Below are positions 22,933 through 31,973 of a stretch of 48,664 bases of DNA, piece after piece; positions within the stretch are counted from its first letter, which is position 1; the number at the start of each line of letters is the position of its first letter. The translations under genes were made by a program, and so were the position numbers. The DNA is from Marinobacter sp. F3R08 (GTDB lineage: Bacteria > Pseudomonadota > Gammaproteobacteria > Pseudomonadales > Oleiphilaceae): positions 1 through 48,664 of the forward strand of contig NZ_JAHKPI010000023.1 in NCBI RefSeq assembly GCF_018860425.1, read 5' to 3'. Below the pieces are notes generated by a model. It ran no database searches, was not told where the DNA came from, and saw nothing but the letters and a program-made list of their open reading frames with translations.

Positions 22933-22979
22933 TGCTTTCTCCGATATCAACGTGGATCAGGGGATCTCAGAATGAGCCC

Positions 22980-23750
22980 CTATTGTGCATCCCGCAGGAA
23001 AACCCAGTTGTTTTTATCGGATTGGTCTTCACTGAAGTAATAGCCGTCGAGGTTGAATCCTTTGAGGTCGTCGGCCTGAGTAATGCGGTTCTGAATGGCA
23101 AACCGACACATCAGGCCACGGGCTTTCTTGGCGTAGAAGCTGATCATTTTATACTGACCGTTCTTCCAGTCCTTGAATTGAGGGGTGACCAACCGTCCTT
23201 CAAGGTCTTTCTTCTTTACGCTTTTGAAATACTCGTTTGAGGCAAGGTTCACCAGTACCCCGTCACCGTCGGCCAGGAGTCGGTTAATTTCATCGGTGAT
23301 GCTATGGCCCCAGAATGCGTAGAGGTCTTTGCCGCGCTTGTTCTCGAACCGGGTCCCCATTTCCAATCGATAAGGTTGCATCAGGTCCAGTGGCTTCAGA
23401 ACCCCGTACAGGCCAGAAAGCATACGCAAGTGCTGTTGGGCAAACTCGAAATCCTGCTCGCTGAAGCTTTCGGCAGCCAATCCGGTGTACACATCGCCCT
23501 TGAATGCAAGCACCGCCTGGCGCGCGTTCTCAAGTGTAAACGGCGTATGCCAGTTGCCGAAGCGTTCAGCGTTCAGTTGGCCCAGCTTTTCGCTGATGCT
23601 CATCAGATTGCTGATCTGATGGGGCTCCAGCTCCTTGAGCTGATCGACCAGCTCGCATGCGGCGTCAAGAAATTCCGGCTGGGTATAGCTTTTGGTGGCC
23701 AGCGGACTTTCATAGTCCAGTGTTTTGGCGGGGGAAATAACCATCAGCAT
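22980..23750 (-). CDS. yaaA: Peroxide stress protein YaaA
   Basis: A 256-residue DUF328 protein. It shows [15 protein letters not shown] at the N-terminus, [25 protein letters not shown] in the middle and [16 protein letters not shown] near the C-terminus, all hallmarks of the family. In E. coli YaaA lowers free iron and DNA damage under hydrogen peroxide. The start at ATG 23750 gives the classic N-terminus, and GAGGATT lies upstream. It follows the glutaredoxin-like gene by 12 bp, a fitting redox neighbour. Confidence 0.9.
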   Translation of the reverse strand: MLMVISPAKTLDYESPLATKSYTQPEFLDAACELVDQLKELEPHQISNLMSISEKLGQLNAERFGNWHTPFTLENARQAVLAFKGDVYTGLAAESFSEQDFEFAQQHLRMLSGLYGVLKPLDLMQPYRLEMGTRFENKRGKDLYAFWGHSITDEINRLLADGDGVLVNLASNEYFKSVKKKDLEGRLVTPQFKDWKNGQYKMISFYAKKARGLMCRFAIQNRITQADDLKGFNLDGYYFSEDQSDKNNWVFLRDAQ

Positions 23751-23762
23751 GTCAGGCAATCC

Positions 23763-23996
23763 TCATTGCAGGAATGTGAGTAATTCATCCCTGGTAAAAG
23801 GCCAGTCCAGTTCCGCACTGGTGTCGTTACGTCGCAGCACCGGTATCCGGGTGCCGTAACGTTCCACCAGTTCTTCGGACTGGGCAATGTCTACCACATC
23901 GACCGGAATGGGTTGTGGCAGAGGCGTATTTATAAGCAGGGATTCAGCAAGTTCGCACAAATGGCACTGGGACGTTGTATAGAAAAGCAGTTCCAT
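23763..23996 (-). CDS. Glutaredoxin-like protein (DUF836 type)
   Basis: A 77-residue thioredoxin-fold protein with a redox motif C-x-x-C near the N-terminus (YTTSQCHLCELAESLL, Cys11 and Cys14) and the cis-proline region RYGTRIPVLRRND. The family is DUF836/glutaredoxin-like, with a disulfide-exchange role expected. Its ATG overlaps the yciK stop codon (TAATG), so the two are translationally coupled. The partner is unknown. Confidence 0.82.
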   Translation of the reverse strand: MELLFYTTSQCHLCELAESLLINTPLPQPIPVDVVDIAQSEELVERYGTRIPVLRRNDTSAELDWPFTRDELLTFLQ

Positions 23997-24745
23997 TATT
24001 TTGGTTGTGCGTCCAGTTTCTGACCGTTCACGCCATGGCTGTCCTTGCCCATCAGATACAGGTATATCGGCATCAGGTCTTCCGGTGCCGGATTCTGCTG
24101 CGGATTCTCCGCCGGGTAGGCGTGGGCCCTCATGTTGGTGCGGGTAGCACCGGGGTTCAGGCTGTTGACCCGGACGTTGTGGCGTTCATCATCCAGCTCT
24201 TCAGACAGTAATTGGCTCAGGCCCTCGACGGCGAACTTGGAGACGGCGTAGGCGCCCCAGTAGGCTTTCGCCTTCCGGCCGACACCGGAGGAGGTGAAAA
24301 TCACCGAGGCGTCGTCCGATTTGCGAAGCAGCGGAATCATGGCGCGACTGAGCAGGAAGGGTGCCGTCGCGTTTACCTGCATGACCTTGTTCCAGGTTTC
24401 CGGGTTGTACAGCTCCACCGGACTGCGGTCGCCCAGGATGCCCGCATTGTGCAGCAGTCCGTCCAGTTGACCGAAATTCTCTTCGAGAGTCATGGCCAAT
24501 TCCTCATAGTCTTTCACCGCAGCCCCTTCAAAGTTCATGGGCACGATGGCAGGCTTCGGATGGCCGGCGGCCTCAATCTCGTCGTAGACCGTTTCCAGCT
24601 TGCTGACAGTGCGACCCACCAGTACGACGGTTGCACCGTGAGCCGCATAGGTTTTCGCCGCTACCCGGCCAATGCCGCTTCCGGCACCCGTAACCATAAC
24701 GATGCGGTCTTTGAGAAGATCAGCGGGTGCTTGATAATCATGCAT
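23996..24745 (-). CDS. yciK: YciK-family short-chain oxidoreductase
   Basis: A 249-residue SDR. The cofactor motif is TGAGSGIG near residue 19, NAG is in LLHNAGILGD, and the catalytic YAVSK sits near residue 157 with the preceding Ser in IFTSSGVG. It starts MHDYQAPADLLKDRIVMVTG, characteristic of YciK. The substrate is not known. It lies between mupP (58-bp gap) and the glutaredoxin-like gene, the same order as in Pseudomonas. Confidence 0.85.
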   Translation of the reverse strand: MHDYQAPADLLKDRIVMVTGAGSGIGRVAAKTYAAHGATVVLVGRTVSKLETVYDEIEAAGHPKPAIVPMNFEGAAVKDYEELAMTLEENFGQLDGLLHNAGILGDRSPVELYNPETWNKVMQVNATAPFLLSRAMIPLLRKSDDASVIFTSSGVGRKAKAYWGAYAVSKFAVEGLSQLLSEELDDERHNVRVNSLNPGATRTNMRAHAYPAENPQQNPAPEDLMPIYLYLMGKDSHGVNGQKLDAQPK

Positions 24746-24802
24746 AACCTGTCTCCGTGTCAGGCTCTCACCGGTTGGAAACCGGATCCTAAAAATGGCG
24801 GC

Positions 24803-25474
24803 TCATTGTAACAGCTTTGCCAGGTCTGTGACGGTGTCTGCAATGACATCTGCTTGCCAGAGATCAATGGTCTCCGGCTGCTCGATATACCCGTAGCGGA
24901 CAGCGATAGTCTTCATCCCGGCATTCCGGCCGGCTTCAATGTCCCGCTCGTGGTCGCCCACATAGATTCCGGAATCCGGCTTTGTCGCCATTTGCCGGCA
25001 GGCCAGCAGGAGTGCCTCCGGATGAGGCTTGCGCTCACTGACATGGTCGGGGCAGACCAGCGCAGAACAGCGGTCGGCAAGATCCAGTGCCGCGATCAGA
25101 GGAATCGCGAAACGGGCTGGTTTGTTGGTCACAATGCCCCATGGAATGTTCCGGTCCTCCAGGGCTTTAAGGAGTTCATCAATGCCCTCGAACAGCCTGG
25201 TTTCTACCGCTACACCGGCTTCGTAAAGATCGAGAAATGCGGTGTGCTTTTCCAGATATTCCGGGTGTTCAGGTTCCAGGCCAAAACCGATCCGGATCAT
25301 CGCTTTTGCGCCGTTGGAAACGGATCGGCGAATGTGTTCCGGGGGAAGGGCGGCCAGACCATGCTGTGCCCGTAACTGGTTCAGGCAGCGGATAAAATCC
25401 GGTGCCGTGTCGATCAGTGTGCCATCGAGATCAAACAGGACAGCGGATATTTTATGATGGGTTTCAGGCTTCAC
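24803..25474 (-). CDS. mupP: HAD phosphatase, MupP/Gph type
   Basis: A 223-residue HAD-superfamily phosphatase. Motif I is [16 protein letters not shown], motif [10 protein letters not shown], motif III Lys in ERKPHPEA, and motif [17 protein letters not shown]. In pseudomonads the ortholog next to ubiG is MupP, which dephosphorylates N-acetylmuramic acid 6-phosphate in cell-wall recycling. A phosphoglycolate phosphatase role is the alternative. The start is GTG 25474 with AGGGA at 5 nt. ATG 25489 is possible but has a poor ribosome-binding site. It overlaps the ubiG end by 11 bp. Confidence 0.85.
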   Translation of the reverse strand: MKPETHHKISAVLFDLDGTLIDTAPDFIRCLNQLRAQHGLAALPPEHIRRSVSNGAKAMIRIGFGLEPEHPEYLEKHTAFLDLYEAGVAVETRLFEGIDELLKALEDRNIPWGIVTNKPARFAIPLIAALDLADRCSALVCPDHVSERKPHPEALLLACRQMATKPDSGIYVGDHERDIEAGRNAGMKTIAVRYGYIEQPETIDLWQADVIADTVTDLAKLLQ

Positions 25475-26180
25475 GGATATCCCTGGCATGCATCAGATAG
25501 TTTACGTCCACATCCCGGCCCAGTCTGTAGACTTTGGTCACAGGGTTGTAGGTCATGCCGGTGAGTTCAGTGACATCCAGGCCTGCATGGCGCAGGTGAT
25601 CGGACATTTCCGAAGGTCGGATAAATTTCTTCCACTCATGGGTGCCCTTCGGAAGCAGTCTGAGTACGTATTCGGCACCAACGATTGCGAACAGAAACGA
25701 CTTTGGATTCCGGTTGATCGTTGACACGAACAGGTGACCGCCGGGCTTCAGCATGGCGGCACAGGCATTGATCACTGACGCCGGATCAGGCACATGTTCG
25801 AGCATTTCCAGGCAGGTAACGACGTCATACTGTCCAGCATGGTCACTATCCTGAGCCAGCTCCTCCACCGTAATCTGACGATAATCGACGTCTACGCCAC
25901 TTTCCAGACCATGCAGCCTGGCAACGGCCAGGGGCGCTTCTCCCATATCTATGCCGGTGACATGGGCGCCGCGCTGGGCCATCCCCTCGGAGAGAAGGCC
26001 GCCACCGCAGCCTACGTCGAGAGTCCGCTTGCCGGCCAGAGACACCCGCTCATCAATGAAGTTCAGGCGCAGCGGGTTGATGTCGTGCAGGGGTTTGAAT
26101 TCACTCGTGGGGTCCCACCAGCGGCTTGCCAGTGCCTCAAATTTGGCGATCTCGTTCCGGTCTACGTTCTGGTTTGTCAT
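25464..26180 (-). CDS. ubiG: Ubiquinone biosynthesis O-methyltransferase UbiG
   Basis: A 238-residue SAM-dependent methyltransferase for both O-methylation steps of ubiquinone. The SAM motif is [14 protein letters not shown] near residue 57. The N-terminus ([34 protein letters not shown]) and [10 protein letters not shown] are typical of UbiG. Start ATG 26180; the in-frame TTG at 26204 is less likely. It lies 35 bp after mtaD's stop on the same strand and overlaps mupP at its 3' end. Confidence 0.93.
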   Translation of the reverse strand: MTNQNVDRNEIAKFEALASRWWDPTSEFKPLHDINPLRLNFIDERVSLAGKRTLDVGCGGGLLSEGMAQRGAHVTGIDMGEAPLAVARLHGLESGVDVDYRQITVEELAQDSDHAGQYDVVTCLEMLEHVPDPASVINACAAMLKPGGHLFVSTINRNPKSFLFAIVGAEYVLRLLPKGTHEWKKFIRPSEMSDHLRHAGLDVTELTGMTYNPVTKVYRLGRDVDVNYLMHARDIREA

Positions 26181-26215
26181 CGTCTGTTCTGCCTGGTGAA
26201 TCAATAGAAAATCGG

Positions 26216-27553
26216 TTATTCAGCCTGTGTCCGGATGCGCCCGGCCCAGTCCTCAACCCGAAGCATGAGGTCGGCAACATCAATGCGGGTCAGGCGGCCG
26301 TCCTGTAGTTGAGGTACGCCATTAATCCAGCTATGGCTTACTGAGCGGCCGTGATTGCTGTAGACCAGATGGGATGCGGGATCATAGACCGGTTGTAAAA
26401 AAGGGTCACTCAGGTCAATAGCAATAATGTCCGCCAGCTTGCCCTCGACCAGCGAACCCAATTCATGCGCTCGTCCCAGGGCCCGGGCACCATTGATCGT
26501 CGCCATCTCCAGTGCTTTGTGTGCCGATAACGCAGAGGCGTCTGCGGCGACCACCTTGGCAATCATGGCGGCTGTGCGCAGTTCCCCGAACAGATCCAGA
26601 TCGTTGTTGCTGGCCGCACCATCGGTGCCAATGGCGACATTTATTCCGTGATCGAGAAGTTTCTGGGTTGGACAAAAGCCACTGGCCAGTTTCAGATTCG
26701 ACTCCGGACAGTGGATAACCTGGGCTCCGGACTGCTTCAGAAGGCCTATGTCCCCGTCATCGATCTGCGTCATATGCACGCATTGAGTTTCAGGACGGAG
26801 TACGCCAAGGTCCGCCAGCCGGGTGGTAGGCCGCTTGCCCAGCTTTTCGCTGGCCTCGGCAACCTCGAACGCGGTTTCATGAAGGTGAATCTGGATCGGC
26901 GCGCCCGATGACTCTGAAAGCCGGGCGGCTTCGACCATGGGGCCGTCTGAAACCGTGTAGGGCGCATGGGGGCCAATGGCAGGCATGATGTATCCATCGG
27001 CTTTCCAGGTATCAATGAAGTCCGCGCCTTTGCTCAGGTATTCGTCCGGACCTGAACCCCAGGGCGTGGGAAAATCGAGCAGGGGAAAGCAGATCTGGGC
27101 ACGCATGCCGGCATCGTGGGCGATCTGTGCGGCGATTTCTGGAAAGAAATACATGTCGGAAAAGGTGGTGGTGCCCGTACGCAACATTTCGGCCATGGCG
27201 AGTTGGGTACCATCGGCAATGAACTGTTCACTGACAAAACGACCTTCAGCCGGCCAGATATGGTCGTTCAGCCAGGTCATCAGTGGGAGGTCATCTGCCA
27301 TGCCGCGAAACAGCGCCATGGCTGCATGGCCATGCATATTGATCAGGCCCGGCATCACCACATGATGCAGCAGATCGACGGTTTCACGGGTTCGGAATGA
27401 CCGGTCTGCCTCCGTTTGCGGGATGATTGCGGCAAGACGGTTGCCCCGGATGATGATGGCCTGGTTTTCGAGCACCGTATTTGCCGGTTCGATTGGAATC
27501 AGCCAGCGTGCGTTGATGCGGATATCGGCTGCGGTGATGGTGTCTGCGGTCAT
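26216..27553 (-). CDS. mtaD: 5-methylthioadenosine/S-adenosylhomocysteine deaminase (TRZ/ATZ amidohydrolase)
   Basis: A 445-residue amidohydrolase. Metal-binding HGH is in [18 protein letters not shown] (near residue 68), a later His is in [11 protein letters not shown], and Asp and Asn are in [12 protein letters not shown]. Its divergent neighbour is mtnA, so the gene likely feeds methylthioadenosine into the methionine salvage pathway, as the MtaD deaminase does in Pseudomonas. Other TRZ/ATZ hydrolase substrates remain possible. ATG 27553 with AGGG upstream is chosen. The open frame extends far upstream but without family sequence. It heads the long leftward gene run. Confidence 0.88.
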   Translation of the reverse strand: MTADTITAADIRINARWLIPIEPANTVLENQAIIIRGNRLAAIIPQTEADRSFRTRETVDLLHHVVMPGLINMHGHAAMALFRGMADDLPLMTWLNDHIWPAEGRFVSEQFIADGTQLAMAEMLRTGTTTFSDMYFFPEIAAQIAHDAGMRAQICFPLLDFPTPWGSGPDEYLSKGADFIDTWKADGYIMPAIGPHAPYTVSDGPMVEAARLSESSGAPIQIHLHETAFEVAEASEKLGKRPTTRLADLGVLRPETQCVHMTQIDDGDIGLLKQSGAQVIHCPESNLKLASGFCPTQKLLDHGINVAIGTDGAASNNDLDLFGELRTAAMIAKVVAADASALSAHKALEMATINGARALGRAHELGSLVEGKLADIIAIDLSDPFLQPVYDPASHLVYSNHGRSVSHSWINGVPQLQDGRLTRIDVADLMLRVEDWAGRIRTQAE

Positions 27554-27664
27554 TAACCCTGCCTTACAGCGCTTGACGCGGAGCGGCCGCGCCTTGGAAA
27601 TGTAGGCCGGAAGTATAACCGTTATACTGGCAGTTTTCAGCGATGGAAAACCGGAGCAGCTTTT

Positions 27665-28729
27665 ATGGTAACAACCCCGAAATCTTCCTCTGACCGCAGC
27701 ATTGGCACTGTCGCATTGCGCTGGCATGGCAGCAGCCTCGAGTTGCTGGATCAACGCCTGCTGCCGGGAGAGGAGCACTGGATTACGCTCGAGGGAGCAT
27801 CCGGTGTGGCTCAGAGTATTCGGGACATGGTGGTTCGGGGTGCCCCGGCGATTGGTATCAGTGCCGCCTACGGCGTAGCTCTGGCATCGAGACACGCTGG
27901 TGGTGGCGACTGGAAGGCAGAGATAAAGCAGTCCATTCGCGAGCTGGCAGCTTCGCGTCCTACGGCGGTGAATCTGTTCTGGGCACTGCAGCGCATGGAG
28001 CGGGTGTTTCACGCCTGCCACTCGCTGGATGAAGCCGTGAAGCGACTGGCCCGGGAGGCCGAAGCGATCCACGAAGAAGACCTTGCTGCCAATTTTGCCA
28101 TGGCAGATCACGCACTGGAGTTTATCGGAACGGAGAAACCGATCTCGGTGCTGACGCACTGCAATACAGGTGCACTTGCGACCGGCGGCTATGGCACAGC
28201 CCTGGGCGTGGTTCGCAGGCTGAATGAGACCAAACGCCTGAAAAAAGTCTATGCCGATGAGACTCGGCCCTGGCTTCAGGGCAGCCGCCTGACGGCCTGG
28301 GAATTGTCCCGGGATGGCATTCCCGTCACGCTGAACGCCGATGGTGCTGCCGCCTCAATTATGGCCCGCAACGACGTGCGCTGGGTGATTGTCGGCGCGG
28401 ACCGAATCACAGCCAATGGCGATGTCGTTAACAAAATCGGTACATACAGCCTTGCGGTTCTGGCTCGTCACCACAACGTGGGTTTTATGGTGGTTGCGCC
28501 CTCAAGCACCGTGGATATGGCCATGGCGTCAGGGGCAGATGTGCCCATTGAGGAGCGTGACGGCATGGAAGTTCGGGAGATCCGGGGTATCCCGCTGGCG
28601 CCAGCAGGGGTTAACGTATTCAACCCGGTCTTCGATGTTACGCCGGCCAGTCTGATTGACGCCATTGTCACCGAAAAAGGTGTGGTGCATAACCCGAATA
28701 TTACCGGTATGCGGGCGCTATTTGGTTGA
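27665..28729 (+). CDS. mtnA: S-methyl-5-thioribose-1-phosphate isomerase
   Basis: A 354-residue eIF-2B-like isomerase of methionine salvage, converting methylthioribose 1-phosphate to methylthioribulose 1-phosphate. Motifs: [20 protein letters not shown] near residue 55-75, [19 protein letters not shown] with the catalytic Cys near 162, and VIVGADRIT with the catalytic Asp near 243. Length fits. GGAGC lies about 8 nt before ATG 27665. It is divergent from mtaD (111 bp). Its last 12 bp overlap the 3' end of the convergent XRE regulator gene. A TTATACT element near 27622 could be the -10 of its promoter. Confidence 0.93.
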   Translation: MVTTPKSSSDRSIGTVALRWHGSSLELLDQRLLPGEEHWITLEGASGVAQSIRDMVVRGAPAIGISAAYGVALASRHAGGGDWKAEIKQSIRELAASRPTAVNLFWALQRMERVFHACHSLDEAVKRLAREAEAIHEEDLAANFAMADHALEFIGTEKPISVLTHCNTGALATGGYGTALGVVRRLNETKRLKKVYADETRPWLQGSRLTAWELSRDGIPVTLNADGAAASIMARNDVRWVIVGADRITANGDVVNKIGTYSLAVLARHHNVGFMVVAPSSTVDMAMASGADVPIEERDGMEVREIRGIPLAPAGVNVFNPVFDVTPASLIDAIVTEKGVVHNPNITGMRALFG

Positions 28730-29518
28730 CGGTGGGGTACCCTCCGGCCCTTTTTTTCTGACCTTTGGTTTGACTGGCGGGGTGTTTGCGTCCGGATCTT
28801 TGTCTTCGTAGGCGCCCCGTAGTTCGGCCACCTGCTGTTCCTGTTCCTCAATAAAGTGCAGAGACATCTCAAAACTGTGGCGGGTGAACTCCAGCACTTT
28901 CTGGAAACCTTCATCCGAGAGCGTGCGCGCGTCGTCGTGCCGGCGGAAGATGTTGATGAATTCCCGCTCCCGCTCAAACTGCAGGGGCAGTCTACCCACA
29001 CCCCAGTCGTTCAGAATCTGCCAGACTTCGGGATTGTAATTGCGGGTGGTGCGCATGATGAAAGGAATGGGGTCGTTCCGGGCAATGAGAGCTGCCAGCC
29101 GGAGAATAAGTTCGAACGACAGGGTTGCGGTACCATTCTCGATGGCTTCCAGGACCGATTTGTCCCGAAGGTTCAGAGCCTCGCTCATTTCTGACAAGGT
29201 CAGGCCGGCCACTTCCCGGATGTCTTTGAGAGACTGGCCTGCAGTAAGCATCGCGCGCAGCTGGTCCTGAGAATTGATCAGTGCCCGCCCAACCCGTAGT
29301 GATGTATCGGTCGCTTTGACCCCGAACCTGAGTGCCGATCCGGTGAGGCTTGCCAGACGGTCGATGAATCCATCTGGCGTTCGTTCCTGAGTGACCGGTT
29401 TCTCCAGTCCCTCCACCTCTTCCAGTGAGCGCATGGCGTGAAGCGCATCCAGAAGCATGTCCTGAAGTATTCTCGCTTTCTGCGGGCCATCCTGCCCGCT
29501 GGCGTCTTTGCTGGTCAT
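28718..29518 (-). CDS. XRE-type helix-turn-helix regulator
   Basis: A 266-residue protein with a Cro/C1-type HTH at about residues 95-150 ([49 protein letters not shown]). The C-terminal part ([27 protein letters not shown]...) is longer than in simple repressors and ends in a Lys/Pro-rich tail. No specific family is known to me. It begins 19 bp after the prc stop, in the same direction, and may be in the prc operon. Its end overlaps mtnA on the opposite strand by 12 bp. Confidence 0.75.
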   Translation of the reverse strand: MTSKDASGQDGPQKARILQDMLLDALHAMRSLEEVEGLEKPVTQERTPDGFIDRLASLTGSALRFGVKATDTSLRVGRALINSQDQLRAMLTAGQSLKDIREVAGLTLSEMSEALNLRDKSVLEAIENGTATLSFELILRLAALIARNDPIPFIMRTTRNYNPEVWQILNDWGVGRLPLQFEREREFINIFRRHDDARTLSDEGFQKVLEFTRHSFEMSLHFIEEQEQQVAELRGAYEDKDPDANTPPVKPKVRKKGPEGTPPSTK

Positions 29519-29537
29519 TGGACCCGCTGGCGTCCGT

Positions 29538-31721
29538 TTATCGACTAGTAGCCGCGGTTGCCGCCTGTGCCGCCAGCTGCTGCGGATTCAGGATGGAGGC
29601 CATGCGGTTATCCAAGTCCAGCATGTCCGCCATAATATGGCCGCCTTCCCGGATGACGAAATCCAGCTCTTCGTCTGAGGAATTCAGATCTGCCGCCTGC
29701 TGGTCCTGCCAGTCTTCAAGGTCCTCAAGAGAATCGAACGAAGGTTGTCCTTTCAGCTCCCGTCTGGCGTTCGCGATCGCCAGGCGAGTGCGTTCAATTT
29801 GCTCGTGCTGGGCGCGACGTTCTTCGAAGTTGAGGCTGACACTGTCTGTCGCGCGCTGTTCGGCCAGGAAGTTGATCTCCTGTTGCAGCAGGCTGAACTC
29901 CGGGTTAGTTGAAAAGCGTTCTTCATGACGCCTGCGAAGCTCGTCGATGATGCCGCTGAAGTCGAAGTAACGGGTATGGGGCACCGCTTCGATCTGGTCC
30001 CAGGGCAGGGCGTGATCAAGAGCGTCCTCGCCAATCCTGGTTTTGTCGATACGGGACGGAATCTCAATGTCCGGTATCACGCCCTTGTGTTGGGTGGAAC
30101 CGCCCGACACCCGGTAAAACTTTGACTGGGTAATCTTCAACTGGCCATGATTCAGCGGACGTACAGCCTGCACAGTGCCCTTGCCAAAGGTCTGTGACCC
30201 CACGACAAGCCCACGACCGTAGTCCTGAATGGCGCCGGCGAAGATCTCGGATGCGGAAGCGCTCATGCGGTTTGTGAGGACCACCAGCGGACCATCGTAG
30301 GCTACCGAAGGATCGCCATCGTTCAGTACCTGCACATCGTTGCTCGCATTTCGGATTTGCACGGTGGGGCCTTTATCGATAAACAGGCCAACCAGGTCGT
30401 TGGCCTCGTGCAGTGCGCCACCACCATTATTACGAAGGTCTATAACCAGTCCTTCCACACCTTCGGCTTCCAGTTCTTCGATGAGCTTGCGGACGTCCCT
30501 GGTTGTGCTCTTGTAATTGGGATCACCGGCCTGCATGGCCTGGAAATCGGCATAGAAGGTTGGAATGGTAATGACACCAATCGCGTATTCCTTGCCACTG
30601 CGCTCCAGACGAATGATGTCCTTGCTGGCACTCTGTTCTTCCAGTTTCACTTCATCCCGCTTGATGGCAATAGCTTCCGTAATGGTTTCATCGGAGGCAT
30701 TGGCCGGGATGACTTCGAGCGTCACCGTTGAATTCCGCGGTCCACGAATCAGATCCACAACCTCGTCAAGGCGCCAACCAATGACGTTTACAGGTTTTTC
30801 GTCTTCCTGGGCAACAGAGACAATCCGATCAGCGGGTTGAAGCTGGCCCTGGTTGGAGGCCGGGCCGCCGGGGACCAGCCGAACTACCTTGGTGTATTCG
30901 TTGTCTGACTGGAGGACGGCACCAATGCCTTCCAGGGAAAGGCTCATGTTGATGTTGAAGTTTTCAGAGGTGCGCGGCGAGAAGTAGGACGTATGCGGGT
31001 CCCACATGCCAGTGAAAGCGTTCATGTAGGCCTGGAAGGCGTCTTCGCTGCGAGCCTGATAAGCACGCTTGAGCTGACCCTCATAACGGCGGCGAAGAGC
31101 CTCAACGATAGCTTCATCATCCGAACCGTTCAGTCGCTGGGCCAGGACCGCGTTCTTGATGCGCTTGAGCCAGAGGGCATCCAGCGCATTGGCGTCGGAT
31201 TCCCAGTCCACCTCGGATCGGTCAACCAGAATGCTCTCGTTTGTCGAGAAATCCAGAGTGTCCAGGCCCTTGTCGATGGTTTCGAGGGCGAACTGCAGGC
31301 GTTCAATGATGCGTTGCTGGACGAGATTGTAGATATCGAAACCTGGCTGTAGCTGGCCGGTTTTCAGGGCTGAACCCAGCTGGGTCCGGATCTTGTCGAA
31401 CTTGCCGATGTCTTCCTGGGACAGATATATGCGCTGACCGTCAAGGTAGTTCAGGTAAGCGTCGAAGACGTCTCCGGATAATTCATCGCTGATACCCAGG
31501 TCACGGAAATGCGTGAACTGGAGCTGGCGGGCGATCAGGATATTGGCCCGAGCCTGGTCTATCGTCGGTGCAACCGGCTGGTAGACAGCTGGAGAATCAA
31601 CTTTGGCCTGCAAGCCCAGTGGTGTCGACAGCAGTAGTGCAACGGTTATTGCCTTGCACACCCCGAACCGACCAGATCCTGCCGGAGAACGACGAGCCAT
31701 AATTCTTTCCGAGATGGTCAT
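29538..31721 (-). CDS. prc: Carboxy-terminal (tail-specific) processing protease
   Basis: A 727-residue periplasmic S41 protease. A signal sequence (VCKAITVALLLSTPLGLQA) is followed by a helical N-terminal domain, a PDZ domain near residues 240-320 (GIGAVLQSDNEYTKVVRLVPGGPASNQGQLQPADRI), the catalytic domain with Ser in NRMSASASEIFAGAI and Lys in SQTFGKGTVQ, and a C-terminal extension typical of Prc (YFDFSGIIDELRRRHEERF). Role: degradation or processing of periplasmic proteins, including lipoprotein and cell-wall enzyme turnover. Starts at ATG 31721 (AGGT upstream) or ATG 31700. The upstream open frame to 31925 has no family sequence. Confidence 0.92.
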   Translation of the reverse strand: MTISERIMARRSPAGSGRFGVCKAITVALLLSTPLGLQAKVDSPAVYQPVAPTIDQARANILIARQLQFTHFRDLGISDELSGDVFDAYLNYLDGQRIYLSQEDIGKFDKIRTQLGSALKTGQLQPGFDIYNLVQQRIIERLQFALETIDKGLDTLDFSTNESILVDRSEVDWESDANALDALWLKRIKNAVLAQRLNGSDDEAIVEALRRRYEGQLKRAYQARSEDAFQAYMNAFTGMWDPHTSYFSPRTSENFNINMSLSLEGIGAVLQSDNEYTKVVRLVPGGPASNQGQLQPADRIVSVAQEDEKPVNVIGWRLDEVVDLIRGPRNSTVTLEVIPANASDETITEAIAIKRDEVKLEEQSASKDIIRLERSGKEYAIGVITIPTFYADFQAMQAGDPNYKSTTRDVRKLIEELEAEGVEGLVIDLRNNGGGALHEANDLVGLFIDKGPTVQIRNASNDVQVLNDGDPSVAYDGPLVVLTNRMSASASEIFAGAIQDYGRGLVVGSQTFGKGTVQAVRPLNHGQLKITQSKFYRVSGGSTQHKGVIPDIEIPSRIDKTRIGEDALDHALPWDQIEAVPHTRYFDFSGIIDELRRRHEERFSTNPEFSLLQQEINFLAEQRATDSVSLNFEERRAQHEQIERTRLAIANARRELKGQPSFDSLEDLEDWQDQQAADLNSSDEELDFVIREGGHIMADMLDLDNRMASILNPQQLAAQAATAATSR

Positions 31722-31924
31722 AGATGCATACCTGACGGTGTGGGGGAGAAACCAGTGATACCTGAGTGGATCTACCCGTGAGCGATTAAATTTATTGTAG
31801 GCAAGCACTACACCCGATGCCATAGGCAGGGCGTATCGGTTCGTGACAATCTGTCCATGAAGGCGCCAGGTTGGTAACCGGATAGAGCTCGGGCGGGCGG
31901 CACTGTTACCTGCGGGAAGCGTCA

Positions 31925-31950
31925 CCGGGAGGAAAGGTTGTCCCTCCCGG
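31925..31950. terminator. Hairpin downstream of the beta-oxidation genes
   Basis: CCGGGAGG and CCTCCCGG are perfect inverted 8-bp arms with about a 10-nt loop, located 24 bp after the stop of the multifunctional enzyme gene on the minus strand. There is no U-tract, so termination efficiency is uncertain. Confidence 0.5.
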
Positions 31951-31973
31951 GAGTTTGCCAGTGGGGTGTTGAA

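Noticed and set aside
27554..28159. Upstream extension of the mtaD open frame (about 200 codons)
   Set aside because: It runs through mtnA on the other strand, while family sequence starts only at 27553, where a proper start with AGGG lies.
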